Origin: Ulota crispa
Lineage: Eukaryota; Streptophyta; Bryopsida; Orthotrichales; Orthotrichaceae
Assembly: GCA_963920765.1 (NCBI GenBank)
Contig: OY987244.1
Coordinates: 5,024,501 to 5,088,500 of the forward strand
Direction of reading: 5' to 3'
DNA: 64,000 nucleotides
Of this stretch, positions 45,518 through 58,200 are shown piece after piece. The translations under genes were made by a program, and so were the position numbers. The notes under the pieces are model-generated. The model made no database searches. It worked only from the letters and a program-made list of their open reading frames with translations, and had not been told where the DNA came from. The first letter of the stretch is position 1. Each line of letters opens with the position of its first letter.

Positions 45518-47847
45518 TCACACAAAGGCGCTTTGTTTCCACATTTGCTGTAAGATATCCTCAACGCTCAGAGTGGTGAAACTTGTGTCCTTAGGTGCAA
45601 TCTTATGGCACGGCTCAGCCGAGGGACCTTTAGCCACACAAACCTGCAATAGAAAATCCCCACACATCATACTTCATTATCATAAACATTATTGAATGAA
45701 ACTGCAACCTAAGCCCCAACTGCCAGTTCAAAAAAGAGCCAAGATGTTTCAAGTTTGACACGTGCTCATCTTGAGTTCAAAAATGAGAGCCTCCGTACTC
45801 TAGTCAAGTACAATAAATAAGTTGTGTTATTGCCAACCATAAAGCAACTACAATGCAAAGATTAGGCAATCAAATACTATGTCTCCAACTCCTCCATTCT
45901 AATGAGGTTGAAAAAATTCTTTTCCACACTCAATTATGGAGAAATACGCACAAACGATATACAATCAAGAGTTGGATGGACTCACCCAATGATCACTATC
46001 CAGCTTGTGCAAGAAAAACTGCCAGCCTGCCTCGTGAATTCCATCAACATAAACGTATGCAACATCACCCCAAATCAGGTCTTCATGGTAGTGAAACTCA
46101 GCCCGGTGGAGCTCAAAGCCTAGTCCGATTCCTAAGGCTTTGATATATGCTTCTTTCATGCACCAATGCCTGTAAACATAACAAGTTAGAAAGTAGACAT
46201 TCAATACACTTAAACATGCTTACCAGTTCAAACAAAAGCTTTCAAATCTACACTACGAACTCTTGCAAAATACTCTGCTCATTGATCAATGTTATAACAT
46301 TCTACAGAGCTTTCTTGAGCAATGGACATAAGAGGCAAACCCTAGAAAATGGAAAAGAATCCGTGATTTCCAGATTTGAGTTCAATTTGAATAAGCACAA
46401 GATCCTAAAGCGCCAGGAGTCTTTATTACACGAGTATGCAAAAACAGTGCCTGAGAGCAAGGTTTATTAGAAATTTTGTATTAACCTGTAAAATTGGGCA
46501 AGCATGCCACTTGGGTTAGGTCCTCCACTACGAATAGTCTTCCATTCAAAGTGAGTGAAGGACGAAACGTGGACTGTAAACAGTTCCTCCGGATGCAAAT
46601 CTGGATGCTTCTCTGGTGACATGATATCCACGCCCACTAGTGACACAGGCTCTGAAACTATTACCACATAATCACCATGATGGCTCACATTGAAATTCAA
46701 ACACGGGAGTGTCCAATTTTGAAGTTGATTCGCCTGCAACCATTCTCCAAAATTCCCAGGACAGTCAATCAATGCCTCCAAGACTATGCATTTCGTCTCC
46801 TATAAAGAGTTGTTTTTACATCTGTTTGTTCATCTTTTATATGGGACTCCTTTTTCTATCTCTATTGATTGTATAAAACTGCCTAAAAAAAAGGTTGAGT
46901 TTTTGTAAACTGATTTGATTACTTTAGGTCAAATTCATTCTTCGTTTCTATCAATCCTGCGTTGACAAGATGAATCTAAGATTAGACTATTTTGAACGAT
47001 ATCCACAAACACATTGTACTTCACATTTAGAATAAAAAATCACAACCGATCTAAACATCATGAATTTATGAAAAACTCGATTATGTTGACATTTTGCAAA
47101 AGTTCACTTTCCAACGGTCGTGCCTCGCTACTCAGTTTTTGTGACCAAGCATCTCAAGTAGAGCGACAAGAAATATTTGATACGGATCCCAGTTCTATAC
47201 ACCAATCAAAGAGAAAAGATCATCTAACACAAAATTTGAATTTTCATGACTTGAGAAGCAACTGACAGGGACTTCTGAACATTGAGGGGTTTAGAGTCAC
47301 TTAAACCCTAACCCTAATCGGCAAGAAATTCCAAACAGCTCAAAAACGAAAGAACTCTACCAGATTTGAAATGTTTGACACACAAAATTTATGCAAGATC
47401 CAAGGACCTTTAGTAGCACGATTCAATATGACATTGCATCCCTAAAATTAGGGTTAGAAGCCAGGAGGGCGTGAGAGAGAGATACCAAGAAAGGCTTGCC
47501 TTGTCGAGTGCGGTCAATGCGTATATCCTCGTACGCAAGACCTAGACTTTCATGAATCAACTTCCGTTGCAACAATCTGCTCCCAAGTGCCTTCTTCCGA
47601 TCACCCTGACTTGAAAAGCTGAGAAAAAAATTGTAATTAAGTCCACTGGCTTGTCTTTATGGTAACACTTTGCGTTTGTTATCAAAATACACGGAAGTAA
47701 GAAAAAGGAGAGGAGAAGCAAGCCATACCGCAACACAGAGGGCCATTCTGACGGAGGGAGGAGCGATAAATTTGCAAGGAATTGGGCATCGGAGGGGGTC
47801 CAGAGCGTGGTATTGACCGCCCACCGCACCACCCCTGCTTCCGCCAT
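45518..47847 (-). CDS. Sfp-type 4'-phosphopantetheinyl transferase (AASDHPPT-like)
   Basis: Five exons (47847-47729, 47618-47486, 46733-46486, 46169-45986, 45643-45518) splice in phase to 269 residues. The enzyme moves the phosphopantetheine arm of CoA onto a serine of acyl carrier proteins, making the active holo form. Family landmarks appear in order: DRKKALGSRLLQRKLIHESL, TRQGKPFL, NFNVSHHGDYVVIVSEP, the Mg-binding VGVDIM, and the second catalytic block WCMKEAYIKALGIGLGFE. The catalytic D and E are both present. Length is normal for the eukaryotic form. The exon-3 acceptor was chosen at 46733, since an upstream alternative (near 46798) would insert unconserved residues. Plants have cytosolic and mitochondrial forms; no clear presequence is visible here. 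A telo-box lies in the presumed leader. Confidence 0.92.
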
Positions 47848-47889
47848 ATCTGCCTTGTGCTCAGGAAACTTGCACTTCGCACAACTCAC

Positions 47890-47912
47890 AATTAGGGTTA
47901 GGGTTAGGGTTT
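47890..47912 (-). promoter_or_regulatory. telo-box repeat in the PPTase leader or promoter
   Basis: Three tandem TTAGGG units (AACCCTAACCCTAACCCTAA on the gene strand) lie about 45 bases upstream of the PPTase ATG. Such telo-boxes are common in plant growth-gene promoters. It is too short to be a telomere tract. Confidence 0.6.
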
Positions 47913-47997
47913 TGTTCTGCACGAATGAGAACTCCAACGAATTAGGGCTACCAATAACAATTGAAATAAACAAGACAGCTGTGCATCAAGCTGTATA

Positions 47998-48376
47998 CTC
48001 CCTCTGTCCCTCTGAAAACGTCCAAAAAGCTCCCTTGCGAAGGATTGACTGTGTTTTAAGTCTTTGTACTAGTGACACATGCATTCAAGAATCAATTTAT
48101 CATCTATCAAATGTATGCAAAATTTCCAGCTTTGATGTTGTTGTTTGGGCACCCAAATTCCATGCAAAAAATATCATATTTGTGCATGCTGCTAGCTCCT
48201 TATTATTAATGATTTAAAGATTAGTAGCTACAATGGTACCTCGTAAGGGCAAAGCCAAGCTTGCTAGGAGAGGAATGCTCCCTAATCGCTTAACTTGCCC
48301 CCATGAGATCATTGAACATGACAAACGCTTTCTCAACGTATGAAATGTGTCTGATTTGGACGAGGGACAAAGGGAG
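47998..48376. repeat. Stowaway-like MITE upstream of the PPTase gene
   Basis: Begins CTCCCTCTGTCCCTCTGAAA and ends GAGGGACAAAGGGAG, flanked by TA on both sides. It is 379 bases with an inverted-repeat structure at the ends only. It lies about 150 bases upstream of the PPTase start codon and may sit in its promoter. Confidence 0.78.
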
Positions 48377-50726
48377 TATAAGATAACTACGCCTAATTGC
48401 AAGGAGTCCTTGCCTAAAAGCCACCCGTATGGATTCTTTCCCCTGTTTTGAACATGAAACCCAAAAACCGGTTTTACGTGCAAAGGAACTCAGTACTTTG
48501 CAAATTCATAATTAAGCTCATGTAGTCTCAAAACTACACATTGTAAGTTAATGGGTTGGGATCTTCTATCAATTGCTGATAAATTCTACGGCAAAAGTTG
48601 AAGATAGTTTTGCAATAAGTACCTTGCTCAAGTTAGTGTTTCTTTGGACGCTTTCAAGCGCAAGTCTTTCTCCGTCGATCGTGATCAAGCTCATCTGTAC
48701 CTCTGGTGGAACAAATCAGCTATCAGAAGCCTGGGCAGGGCAATAGTTACGTAGGAAGATATCAGAGGAGTCTCGCCAGTATCAGAACATTGCCGGCTCT
48801 CTCAAGCAGCTTGACCTCCTACAGAAATCACACTGAAGCTTACTGGGTGTCAGAATAAAGAGGGTCTTTGTAGGGTACTCCTTTGTTATTTTCCTTGAGG
48901 GCTGGAAATTTATAAATGGTGTGAGAAGTGTATCATGACCATTTGGTGTATTGAGAACCTCCATAGTAGAACGAAAGTGCTTATATTGTCAATAGTTGTT
49001 GATGTGGTCTTTCAATAAGAGCAACATCTTTGAACACGCATATAATGCCAAAATGTAAGTTTATGTTTGTGTTGCTACTAGGCCACATCAAGGAGAAATT
49101 AAAAAGATTATTGAAAACGTGATGATCTAGTCACCTATTCTTACATTCCTATATAACTTGGCTATTCTATGTAGTGGTTCTATGTAGTGGTTTGATGTTG
49201 TGTGTTAAGGTTGGTTAATTTGTTCCAAGTTAAGGTTGATGCATATGAAAAAACATGCACCAACATGGGCAAATGATGCAAACAATAAAGTTAAACACCA
49301 AGGGAATTTTTTTGATAAAATATCTATATATATTGAGTGATCCCTACATTGATACTTGCACAACATGCATAACCCATGTCATAGAGTATCTAGCTGGAGG
49401 CTCCAAAATACTTGCATAGTACATGGACTCTTGATGAATAGAAGCAAACGGCCAAAATTTTAGAAAATCATTTCAAACTCAAGATTTAACTTTGAAACAA
49501 TTCTAATACATCATTCAATTTTAGAGCAAATATAGTGCTTTTCTATACTAAAACCTTTTGCAAGACACATCTTTGGACATTGTTTACATCAACAAAAATT
49601 CCTTACTCAAATTGGTGTTAATATGTAAATTGGTATAAGCTGACCAAAAGTACATGTAAGTTTTGTCACCAAATTTTAGAGTAGCTAATAAGAAACACAT
49701 TAGTTAACTTTCCTATACATAAAGCACAATCCTAATGATTCCTTGATACTTTGTTGTCCTTTACTTCTTGATGAAGTGAATTTTCTTAGCAATTGATGTG
49801 AAAGGAGCTTTTAGTATTTTGAAGCTCATACTATTGATTCATGCAATCTACATCAATACATGTAATGGTAGTGCCAATATGACTATACAGCTATTTTTTT
49901 ATAAATGGGTTTTCTTCTTCTGACTTCCAAAAGAGACAATCAGTATCAGAAATATTTACAGAAATATTTAGTTTCAAAATGCTTTTAAACAACAAATCAA
50001 TAATTATTGGAATAATTTTTTTTAAGGACTTGACAAAAACAATAAAGTTGCAAATAAATAAACTAACAACATCCAAGTTGCAAACCATGTGAAATCCTAG
50101 AATCTAGATACTTGCATGCCCCTCCAAGTGGCCAAGCAATGAATCATGAGGTACCTTTACAAGATAAAGCAACCTAAATGCAATATTTTGTGTAGTTTCA
50201 ATACTTTGTATAGAAAGGATTGTTGAATGACAAATTCAGAAGTAGGCTTTTTTGATAGAATGTTTATTAAAAAGTGGAAAATAATATTGTTGAAGAGATG
50301 AAAGAAAATAAAGAATAACTAAAGATTTATACTTAACATAATGTTTACTAAATTGGGAAAAACGGAGATACCATTAAATATTCCACCATAAACCCAAAAG
50401 TTACCTTAAACTAGATTCAAAGGTATCAAATTTAGTCTTGGCCACAAATATTTTTTCCCTTGCAAATTCCTCCTCTCAAGTGAGGACACGTGTACCAAAA
50501 AAAACGTTGCAAGCTCGGTTTTAGGTGATCACCTAAAACCTTTAGAAGTCCCAAAGTGTACTCTTTTTCTCAATTTAATGAATATGATGTTACTTGTAAT
50601 TACAAAATAATACTATGATGCAATCATGACATTGACCAACTAAAGACTTCATTTCTATTGTAGTAAGGAATAATGAACCAACACATGAACTATATGCCCT
50701 CGAAGTCTATCTAAAGTTTATAAATA

Positions 50727-51137
50727 GGGAATTGATATGTGTACCACACCCTTTGAACTATTGTACCACACCCCAAGGTAAATTTTAGATTTCTATCATC
50801 AAAAAGCTGAATTTGAGAATTTGGAATTCAGATTTGGACTCAAAGACCATGATTTTGTCTAGAACCATAAAAAAAGTTGCAATTCAACAACACCCAATGA
50901 AAAAGCTTATCTTTTTTTACAAACAAAAGTAAAAGTAGCACTTTTCTTCCTAGCTAAACTTCTTCATTGGGTGTTGTTGAATTGCAACTTTTGTAATGGT
51001 TCTAGACCAAATCATGGTCTTCAAGTCCAAATCTAAATTCCAAATTCTCAAATTTAGCTTTTTGATGATGAAAATCTAAAATTTACCCCGGGTTGTGGTA
51101 CAGTAGTTCAAAGGGTGTGGTACACATATCAATTCCC
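50727..51137. repeat. family-3 foldback MITE with perfect 9-bp TSD
   Basis: Ends GGGAATTGATATGTGTACCA and its inverse TGGTACACATATCAATTCCC. Flanks 50718-50726 and 51138-51146 both read TTATAAATA. It is closely similar to 24064-24473. It appears the youngest copy here, as the terminal arms and flanks match exactly. Confidence 0.92.
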
Positions 51138-51146
51138 TTATAAATA

Positions 51147-51248
51147 ATAAATCCTAAAGTTTACAAGTAATAAATCCTAAAGTTCATAAGTAATAATCCT
51201 AAAGTTTACAAGTAATAAATCCTAAAGTTCATAAGTAATAATCCTAAA
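51147..51248. repeat. 21-23-base tandem repeat AAGTAATAAATCCTAAAGTT
   Basis: About five units alternate between CCTAAAGTTTACAAGTAATA and CCTAAAGTTCATAAGTAATA, directly beside the family-3 MITE target duplication. The pair of variants repeats as a higher-order unit of about 44 bases. Confidence 0.8.
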
Positions 51249-52253
51249 ACTGTAGATACTTGCAAAACATTTGAAAATATATCCAAATCAAAATATACAT
51301 GCAAAACAAGGAAAGACGTCCAAATGTGTAATAACATAAAACGTCAATGATTACATGAGTAGAGTATAAGCAATTGAATATTACATATCTTCTCATAAAC
51401 ATATGAAAAGCCATGTGTGAAAAAATAACCCTGAAAATAATAACACTACCAGGCCATATCAATCATAATGTACAATTAATAGCTATAATCAATCAGTTGA
51501 AAAAATAAAATCAATTGAAATTTAGTAGAGACTATTTGTCTTGATTTGTGATTCAATAAAATGGTACAATACAATTCAAAATTGTTTGACAATATCATTA
51601 ATCTGGCTTTTACTTTTACCAACTCATCAGGGGTACTAAAATGACAACAAATTTGTCTTCTCTTTGTTTAAAATCCCTCAGGTACAAAAAACATGAATTA
51701 TGTGAATAATATAGACGTAAATTAAAAAAACTGGAAGTGTTGCCTCGAAGGCATCAAAATCCAAATGTTTTGCTTCAACACTAACTCTGTATGCCTCAGC
51801 AACATTCATCCAATTTATAACCTACTCTTCGGAGGGAGACCATCTACTCATATAATGTTCTGGAGGGGCAACATCCTACAACTTTCAGAGCACTGATCTA
51901 GCTTAAAATTAAGATTCAGCCGAAGCAAGTAAACTGGTAGTCAAAAGAGGCCCAAAGTAAATTATACTGAACACACAGCAAAGTAGCCAATGAAATTCAA
52001 AAGCAACCCATGTGAAAACATGAACTCTAAAAGGACCCAAGCTGTCGCTAGACAAAAACTGGTTGCAGATATTAGGACCCATTTTTATTACCGGTCAGAA
52101 TATGTGCAAAGCAAATGCTTCTAGTAGATAGATTTTCTCTACTACCAATATTTCATGCACAAAATGAACTCAAAAAGTGGAGATATAAAATAGATAAAAA
52201 CAGCAATGAATAAGAACAAGAACCAAAGCCTATACACGGAGGGCACTAATATA

Positions 52254-55200
52254 TCATGTATTTGATTGGACAACAGACAACAAAAGAGGATGGCCATATC
52301 CAACACCAGACGCACTAGTATTGGTTGCATCACTAGAATCACGGCTGTCTGACTGCGAGCTGGGATTTACCGATGGCACATACCCCGCCGAATAAGTGGC
52401 CGACGTAGTCTTCAAATGCAACTCCGACATTTCCGGTAACTCCACCTCTCTAGATTGGTGGAGTTCCTGCAACGTCCAACTTATCTTGTACCGAGAGAGA
52501 TCGTAGATACCAGGAGCTAGAAAAGCAACACGAAGAGATACCTGAGCAGACGCACCGGGGGCTAAAGAATTGATGGATGTGGATCGCAGATTGCACCAAA
52601 GAAATGGAGGAGTTGGAGTTCTATGTACCATATGGTCACTGGAAGCCGGGTCTGTTACAACAACGCTGGCTGTGGCGGGGTCTACGATCGGCAAAGTTGA
52701 GGTACTTAAAGGTGTCCATCCAAACTGCGTCTCTTGTGTGGATGCGGGTGAACTAGGAGGGGCAACCAAGTCCTGAGTCTCTATTTTTATAGAACCAGTG
52801 AAGATAGAGCAATTCCTAACTGTAAGCAGCATGGAGACTTCACAAAATGGTTGAGTCAGAAAATTGTGGCGAACAGAATTGGGTCCTTCCATCACCCACA
52901 CAAATGGCTGAGCGACTTGAACACTGCAATCAACAGGATGAGACACGATTGCTTTAGAATATAAAACATGACAGGTTGATAGGATGCATTCTGTGTATCC
53001 TGCTGAAGACAACAACCAAACTTAACCTGAGTGCTTGACAGATGTTCAGTGGTATCTCTTTTAACCAGCAGAGACTCCTCAAAGAACAACTCAGACATAT
53101 GTGAGGTTTATGTTACCTAAAGGTCTTATTAGAATAAATCTGCAGAAATGACTTCAAACAGGTGAGATGATTATCATCTTTGCAACAAAATAATTATTGA
53201 TAAATAAAACATCTCCTGATATCAATAAAGATGTTACAAAAAATGTCCTTTCCACCATTTCAACAACTAACAAGTTGAAGTTTTGGCAAATACCTGCAAT
53301 GGCAGATGTGATGTGCTCCAACTCGAAGGCCTGAGTTTTGCATTGCCGTATCACCCCCACCATCTTGCTGTTCTGAGATTAATACCACGTCAACTTCTCC
53401 ACCATCTGGGAGGTCATTCGAAGAGCCTGACAAGCCGTCAACCACATCTTTCTGAAATGCAAACGGTGCCTCGTTAGTTCACGTTCAGAGCTAGGTTCAC
53501 GTTGTTGTATCAATAAGCTACAGTTGCGTCCATGAAATTCCACTGCAAGATTTGTATTAAAACCATCTAGAAGTAGAAAAATCCTTTAGTTGAAGAGTCA
53601 TGAAATACTAGAACAACTCTCTTGGATGAATATTCGAAGGAATCGCTTTCCCACGACGTTAAGGCTTAGCAAATGGGAACATGAGAGATAAAAACTGCAT
53701 CACATTAAAACAGGACACAAAAGAGCTGTCTCAAATTGCAGTTTAACCCAAGGGGTGGCGGACAGATGAACAACCTTCTGCTGAAGAAAGTATGGAAGCA
53801 GGGTTCGAGGTTGGTGCAGCATTTCGAGCACATGGAAGTCAGCAAGGGGACCTGCAGCTATGTCAATGAGAGGCTCCCTGCTGCTGGGAGGTCCTAAGAT
53901 TATGTTACTCACTTTATCTGTATTTGAATCGCCCACACGCTGTGCCGCCTATGCATGCCAATTTGTACACCAGTTAGGAGTTCATCATACACTAGCCAAA
54001 CAAAGCGGCGACGAAGACAATACTATTCAAAGCAGCAAACTCGAAGCATGAGGAACCCATAGAAGGGTTCTAAGAAGACACAATGCCAAAATAGCCCCAG
54101 ATGCTTTGTTTTGTAAAGAACAAAGATGATTAGATGTATGATATTCACAGTGTGAAAGATAACTAGAAGGATTTAATTAGCTAGTAACATGGGAGGAAGT
54201 GCCATGAAACAGCATTAAGCAGATTCAAGCAATAAATAAGGAGTTGGCCATGCTCTTGCTTACGTTCAGCTTGAAAAAGAGAGACAAAGTCTGACTAGCG
54301 GGCAATAGCTGTGAAGCAGTAACCGATGATGACAGAAAGGCAGCTTTATCTTCCGAGTCCCCGCCAGAGATTGCCTCCTTATCTAGCACAGGGGGCAATA
54401 AAGGTGCCAAACTCCAACGGTCTCCAGTGCAAGAAACTTGGCGCAACCAAAAGCTCTCTGAAGCATTTTGGTTCTTCACATCCAAGCGTAACAAATATTG
54501 TTGAAGATGAAGTGGGGAGGGAGAGATTCGAACAGAAACTTTTAATGATGGAACAACCTGTACAAAAAGTATGCGTCTGAGTTTGCATGCAAAAGCAAAA
54601 AATGAAATATTCGTGGTGAAACTGAAATAAGCAACACGCCTGCACTACATTCATCTCAAATCGAGTAAACCACATACATAACTGGAAGTTCATACATCAC
54701 TAGCAGAAACATCTACGGAGCCAAAGATCTTTCAAAACCGGAAACCATGGCATGTAAGAAACCATGTAAAAGTTCATGCAATAGAAAGGCAGGCACAGGG
54801 GAAGGCATTCCGTCAAGTTATTTCACACAAATATACAGTTCTCAATATAAACACATACCTGTATACTTTCTGTCATTCGTACAGTTCGATACTTCAGACC
54901 TACACTAGTACTTTCAGCTTCATAATATATAACGCTGTTGAGGGAAAGTGTGCCCGGCTGCCGTGCATGGAGCCACAACGGCCATAGTAATGTAGAACCC
55001 CCCTCCAGCAATACATCCTGTTCCACAACCAAGTTAAAATGCTGGTAGCGTGGAACATCACCTGGCCACGGTAGGACATAGAAGAGAACGAACGACCAAG
55101 GACTTGCAACTGAAATTCTTCGTGCACAATCTAAATAACGTTTCAGTAGTATGAAATGTAGGATACTACAACAGGAGCTGATATATACTGGATTAAAACC

Positions 55201-58200
55201 TATCCAAATCGTTAATGCCTCAAAACACCATTTGCCACTAGATGCAAGCCTTGAAAGACTCGACTCATACATCAAATAATTTACATAATCGAAAAATTTC
55301 CAAGGAATAACCTCCGATTGGATACACAATATAAATTTGAGTTGCAAGGTGTAGAAGGACTAACCTCTGGAAACGAAAACACTGAAGGCCTGTGTTTTAT
55401 TTCAGCAACATGAACCTGCTTCAATTCATGCTGACCCTCTTTACCTGGTTGCACTTCCAGGCAACCCGGAAATTCCATATCCAAGTCCCCGGCTTTCCCG
55501 ACCAGGAGTACGTTAGGGTGACTTGTCTTGAATTTGATTCTCTGCACGTTTGACATTTGGACCAAGAATGTCAAACAGGTGCCAGAATGAAATTCTTGGA
55601 AACAGTTATCGAAGGACATATAGAGGTATTTTTTAGGACACAAAATCGCTGCTTTAATGACCGCAGCGTGCTGAGACAGTGACCCAAGAATCTACAACGG
55701 CATATTGAGAAAAAATTACTGCTAGAATCACAAAAATGACTGCAGCCTGCAGAACTATTGCATTTCGTCCTTGCCAGCAACAGCTGTAGCAGGATGCAGA
55801 TCAGGATTAGACATTCCAGCATTTTTCCATAATATTAGTGAAGCTTCACAGAGCTACTATATACGCGATTGATTTTGTTAATATATTCTTTAATATTTTT
55901 TGAACCTATGTAGACAGAGGGCCAGCTACACCTTCACAAAATCGCAGCACAGAGCAGAACTTGACGGTGCAACAACCTTGACAAAACCATACATAGATGA
56001 TTAATTGTGTCAGGTGTTGAAAGTATGATGAAGTTGGCACTCGTGTCTAAAACCTCACAATTCCATATACGAAGTCTCTGTTGCAATTAAATAGATCTGG
56101 TTCTCACGTTGGACTTACTTTCACAGAAATCTTTGAGGGGTTGTTGAGTTCCAGCACAACGCGATGAAGCTCCCCAGTATTGACTTTCATTGGAAGCTCG
56201 TGCATGGAAACCTCTAATCTTGGCATGTCCTGCATTAATGATGAACAAACCACGTTCAAGAAATTGTATACACAATCAAAAGGCCGGAAGACCCAGTTGA
56301 AATGATTAAGTCACATGCTTCTTGATGACTGCTGTTGCACATTAAACTTTGTCAACAACACCCTAATGACTTGGCAAAAAAAGAACTGGTATTGAGGATG
56401 CAAACACTCCCTCGGCATGGGTAATCAAATGGATTGACTAAGTCAAGACTTCAAAGCTAGCAGAATCGTACCGTCAGAATATGAAATTTTAAGCGTTGAT
56501 CAGGTGGTGGATTACTCCGGGCTCGGCTCTTAGACGTCGTTATCTGAGGTCCTGAAATTGCAAAATTCCGATGTCCTGTTGCTATTCCAGCCAATAACCA
56601 TCGCACGCCAATCAACTTCAGCACACCCTCTCTCAAGGCCTTTGCCTTCAAGCGGACCTGTAATTCGGGATCAAAATATCGACAATCCGTCAGAAGAAAC
56701 CTCCATCAGATGAACCAGATAAAACCTCATCAGTAATTTCTTGCACCAACTAAAAACTACGTTCACAAATCATATCTGCAGAAAACGACTCAAGGCCATT
56801 AGGGAATCCCGTTGCTGAAGATTGTAAAAATGGCATTCTCCAACAGCAAAATAATAACAACGCATACCACTTTTTTTTCCCCAGCTTGTAACTCAAATAT
56901 CTCCTCAGGAAGAAGAACGGGAGGTGTCGTATCAACTGTCATAGCATCCACTGTAGACTCCACCGAATTTCCTTCAATGTGGGTTGAACTTTGGTCCTCA
57001 CTGGGAGTCAAAACCGTGAATCAGGACTACAGAATAATGTCAAATATTGGGCTTGTGTTAATGAAATAATCTAACACTTGCAACATCACCTTATCTCCAC
57101 TGCAAGAAACAAACATTGACAAAACTCGAGAATAATTTCTGGTTCCTACCAATGGTATAGTATTCAAGTAACAATACAAAACATTCGGGGATTCCATTTT
57201 GACAAACACATTCAATCCCATGACTTCCGCTAACAGTAGAGAATTATGATTGAAACAAAATCTGTTCGCAAAAGGTACTATAAACTACCAACCTTAACTC
57301 AGAGGCGCTCTCCTTGGACTCTGCTTGACCAGGCTTTCCCGGAAACTCTGAATGACAAGAAAATTGCGTTTGACTGAGACACTTATAACATGATGGGATA
57401 CAACAAATATATAGAAATACACAATATTTCAAGGCAAAGAACAGCAGTCAACGACATTGAGTGCAATCAAAGTAACAACTATGCATGATCAAAGTGTAGA
57501 TAAAGATACATTTGGTCTCCTGATCAGCGAAACTGCAATCACAAGCGGAATAGTTTACTCATGTGATTGGTACATTTTAAGTTTCATATCAGAAAAAGTA
57601 CAGGCGATATATTTTACCAGGTTTGCTTTCATTGCTGTCGACAAAATCACAAGTCAAACAAACTGACGAGACGTCGATTGGAATTTGAAGAGGGTTGCTG
57701 AACTCCACATCCACCCCAATTTCCTCTGCAATATGATGCTATGCAACGGGTTATTTACTCATAACCTAAAGATACCTGAAGGCTTGAAATTTTGAGAAAT
57801 TAATTTCACCCGCGCCAGAAAAGAACTCTAGGAATTGTAAGAGATTGATGCAATAAATAGTTCTATCAAAATATTTGACGGAGCCTAGGAACTTTATGCC
57901 AGGAAAACCAGACCGGTTCATAAAGTCGAATAGCACATCTGCTTAAATTTTCATATACGCTGCTAACGGGGCGAAAGAATGGCACAGGAGGTACAAACTC
58001 AGGACTTACCGCCAGCAATACAAACATTAAAGTCTATGGCTTGCGTTGAGGACCTAGGAGCATCCATCCATGTACGCAATGGAACTGCAACAGAAGGGGT
58101 GAGATTCTCCTCCACCTGTGTCCATATATTCTCCGCTTTCGCTGCCTGACCTCAGCACCAACATGAAATCACATCGCTTAGAAAAAGACAGGTAAGATAA

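Larger units (their letters stand above)
48377..52253. other. AT-rich intergenic region between PPTase promoter and TRAPPC8 stop
   Basis: Contains a repeat related to 39.87-40.70 kb (about 48370-49450), a family-3 MITE (50727-51137) and a short minisatellite (51147-51248). No coding sequence is recognised; long stretches at 49.5-50.7 and 51.3-52.2 kb show nothing distinct. Confidence 0.55.

Noticed and set aside
47890..47912. Interstitial telomere tract
   Set aside because: Only about three repeats; better explained as a promoter telo-box.
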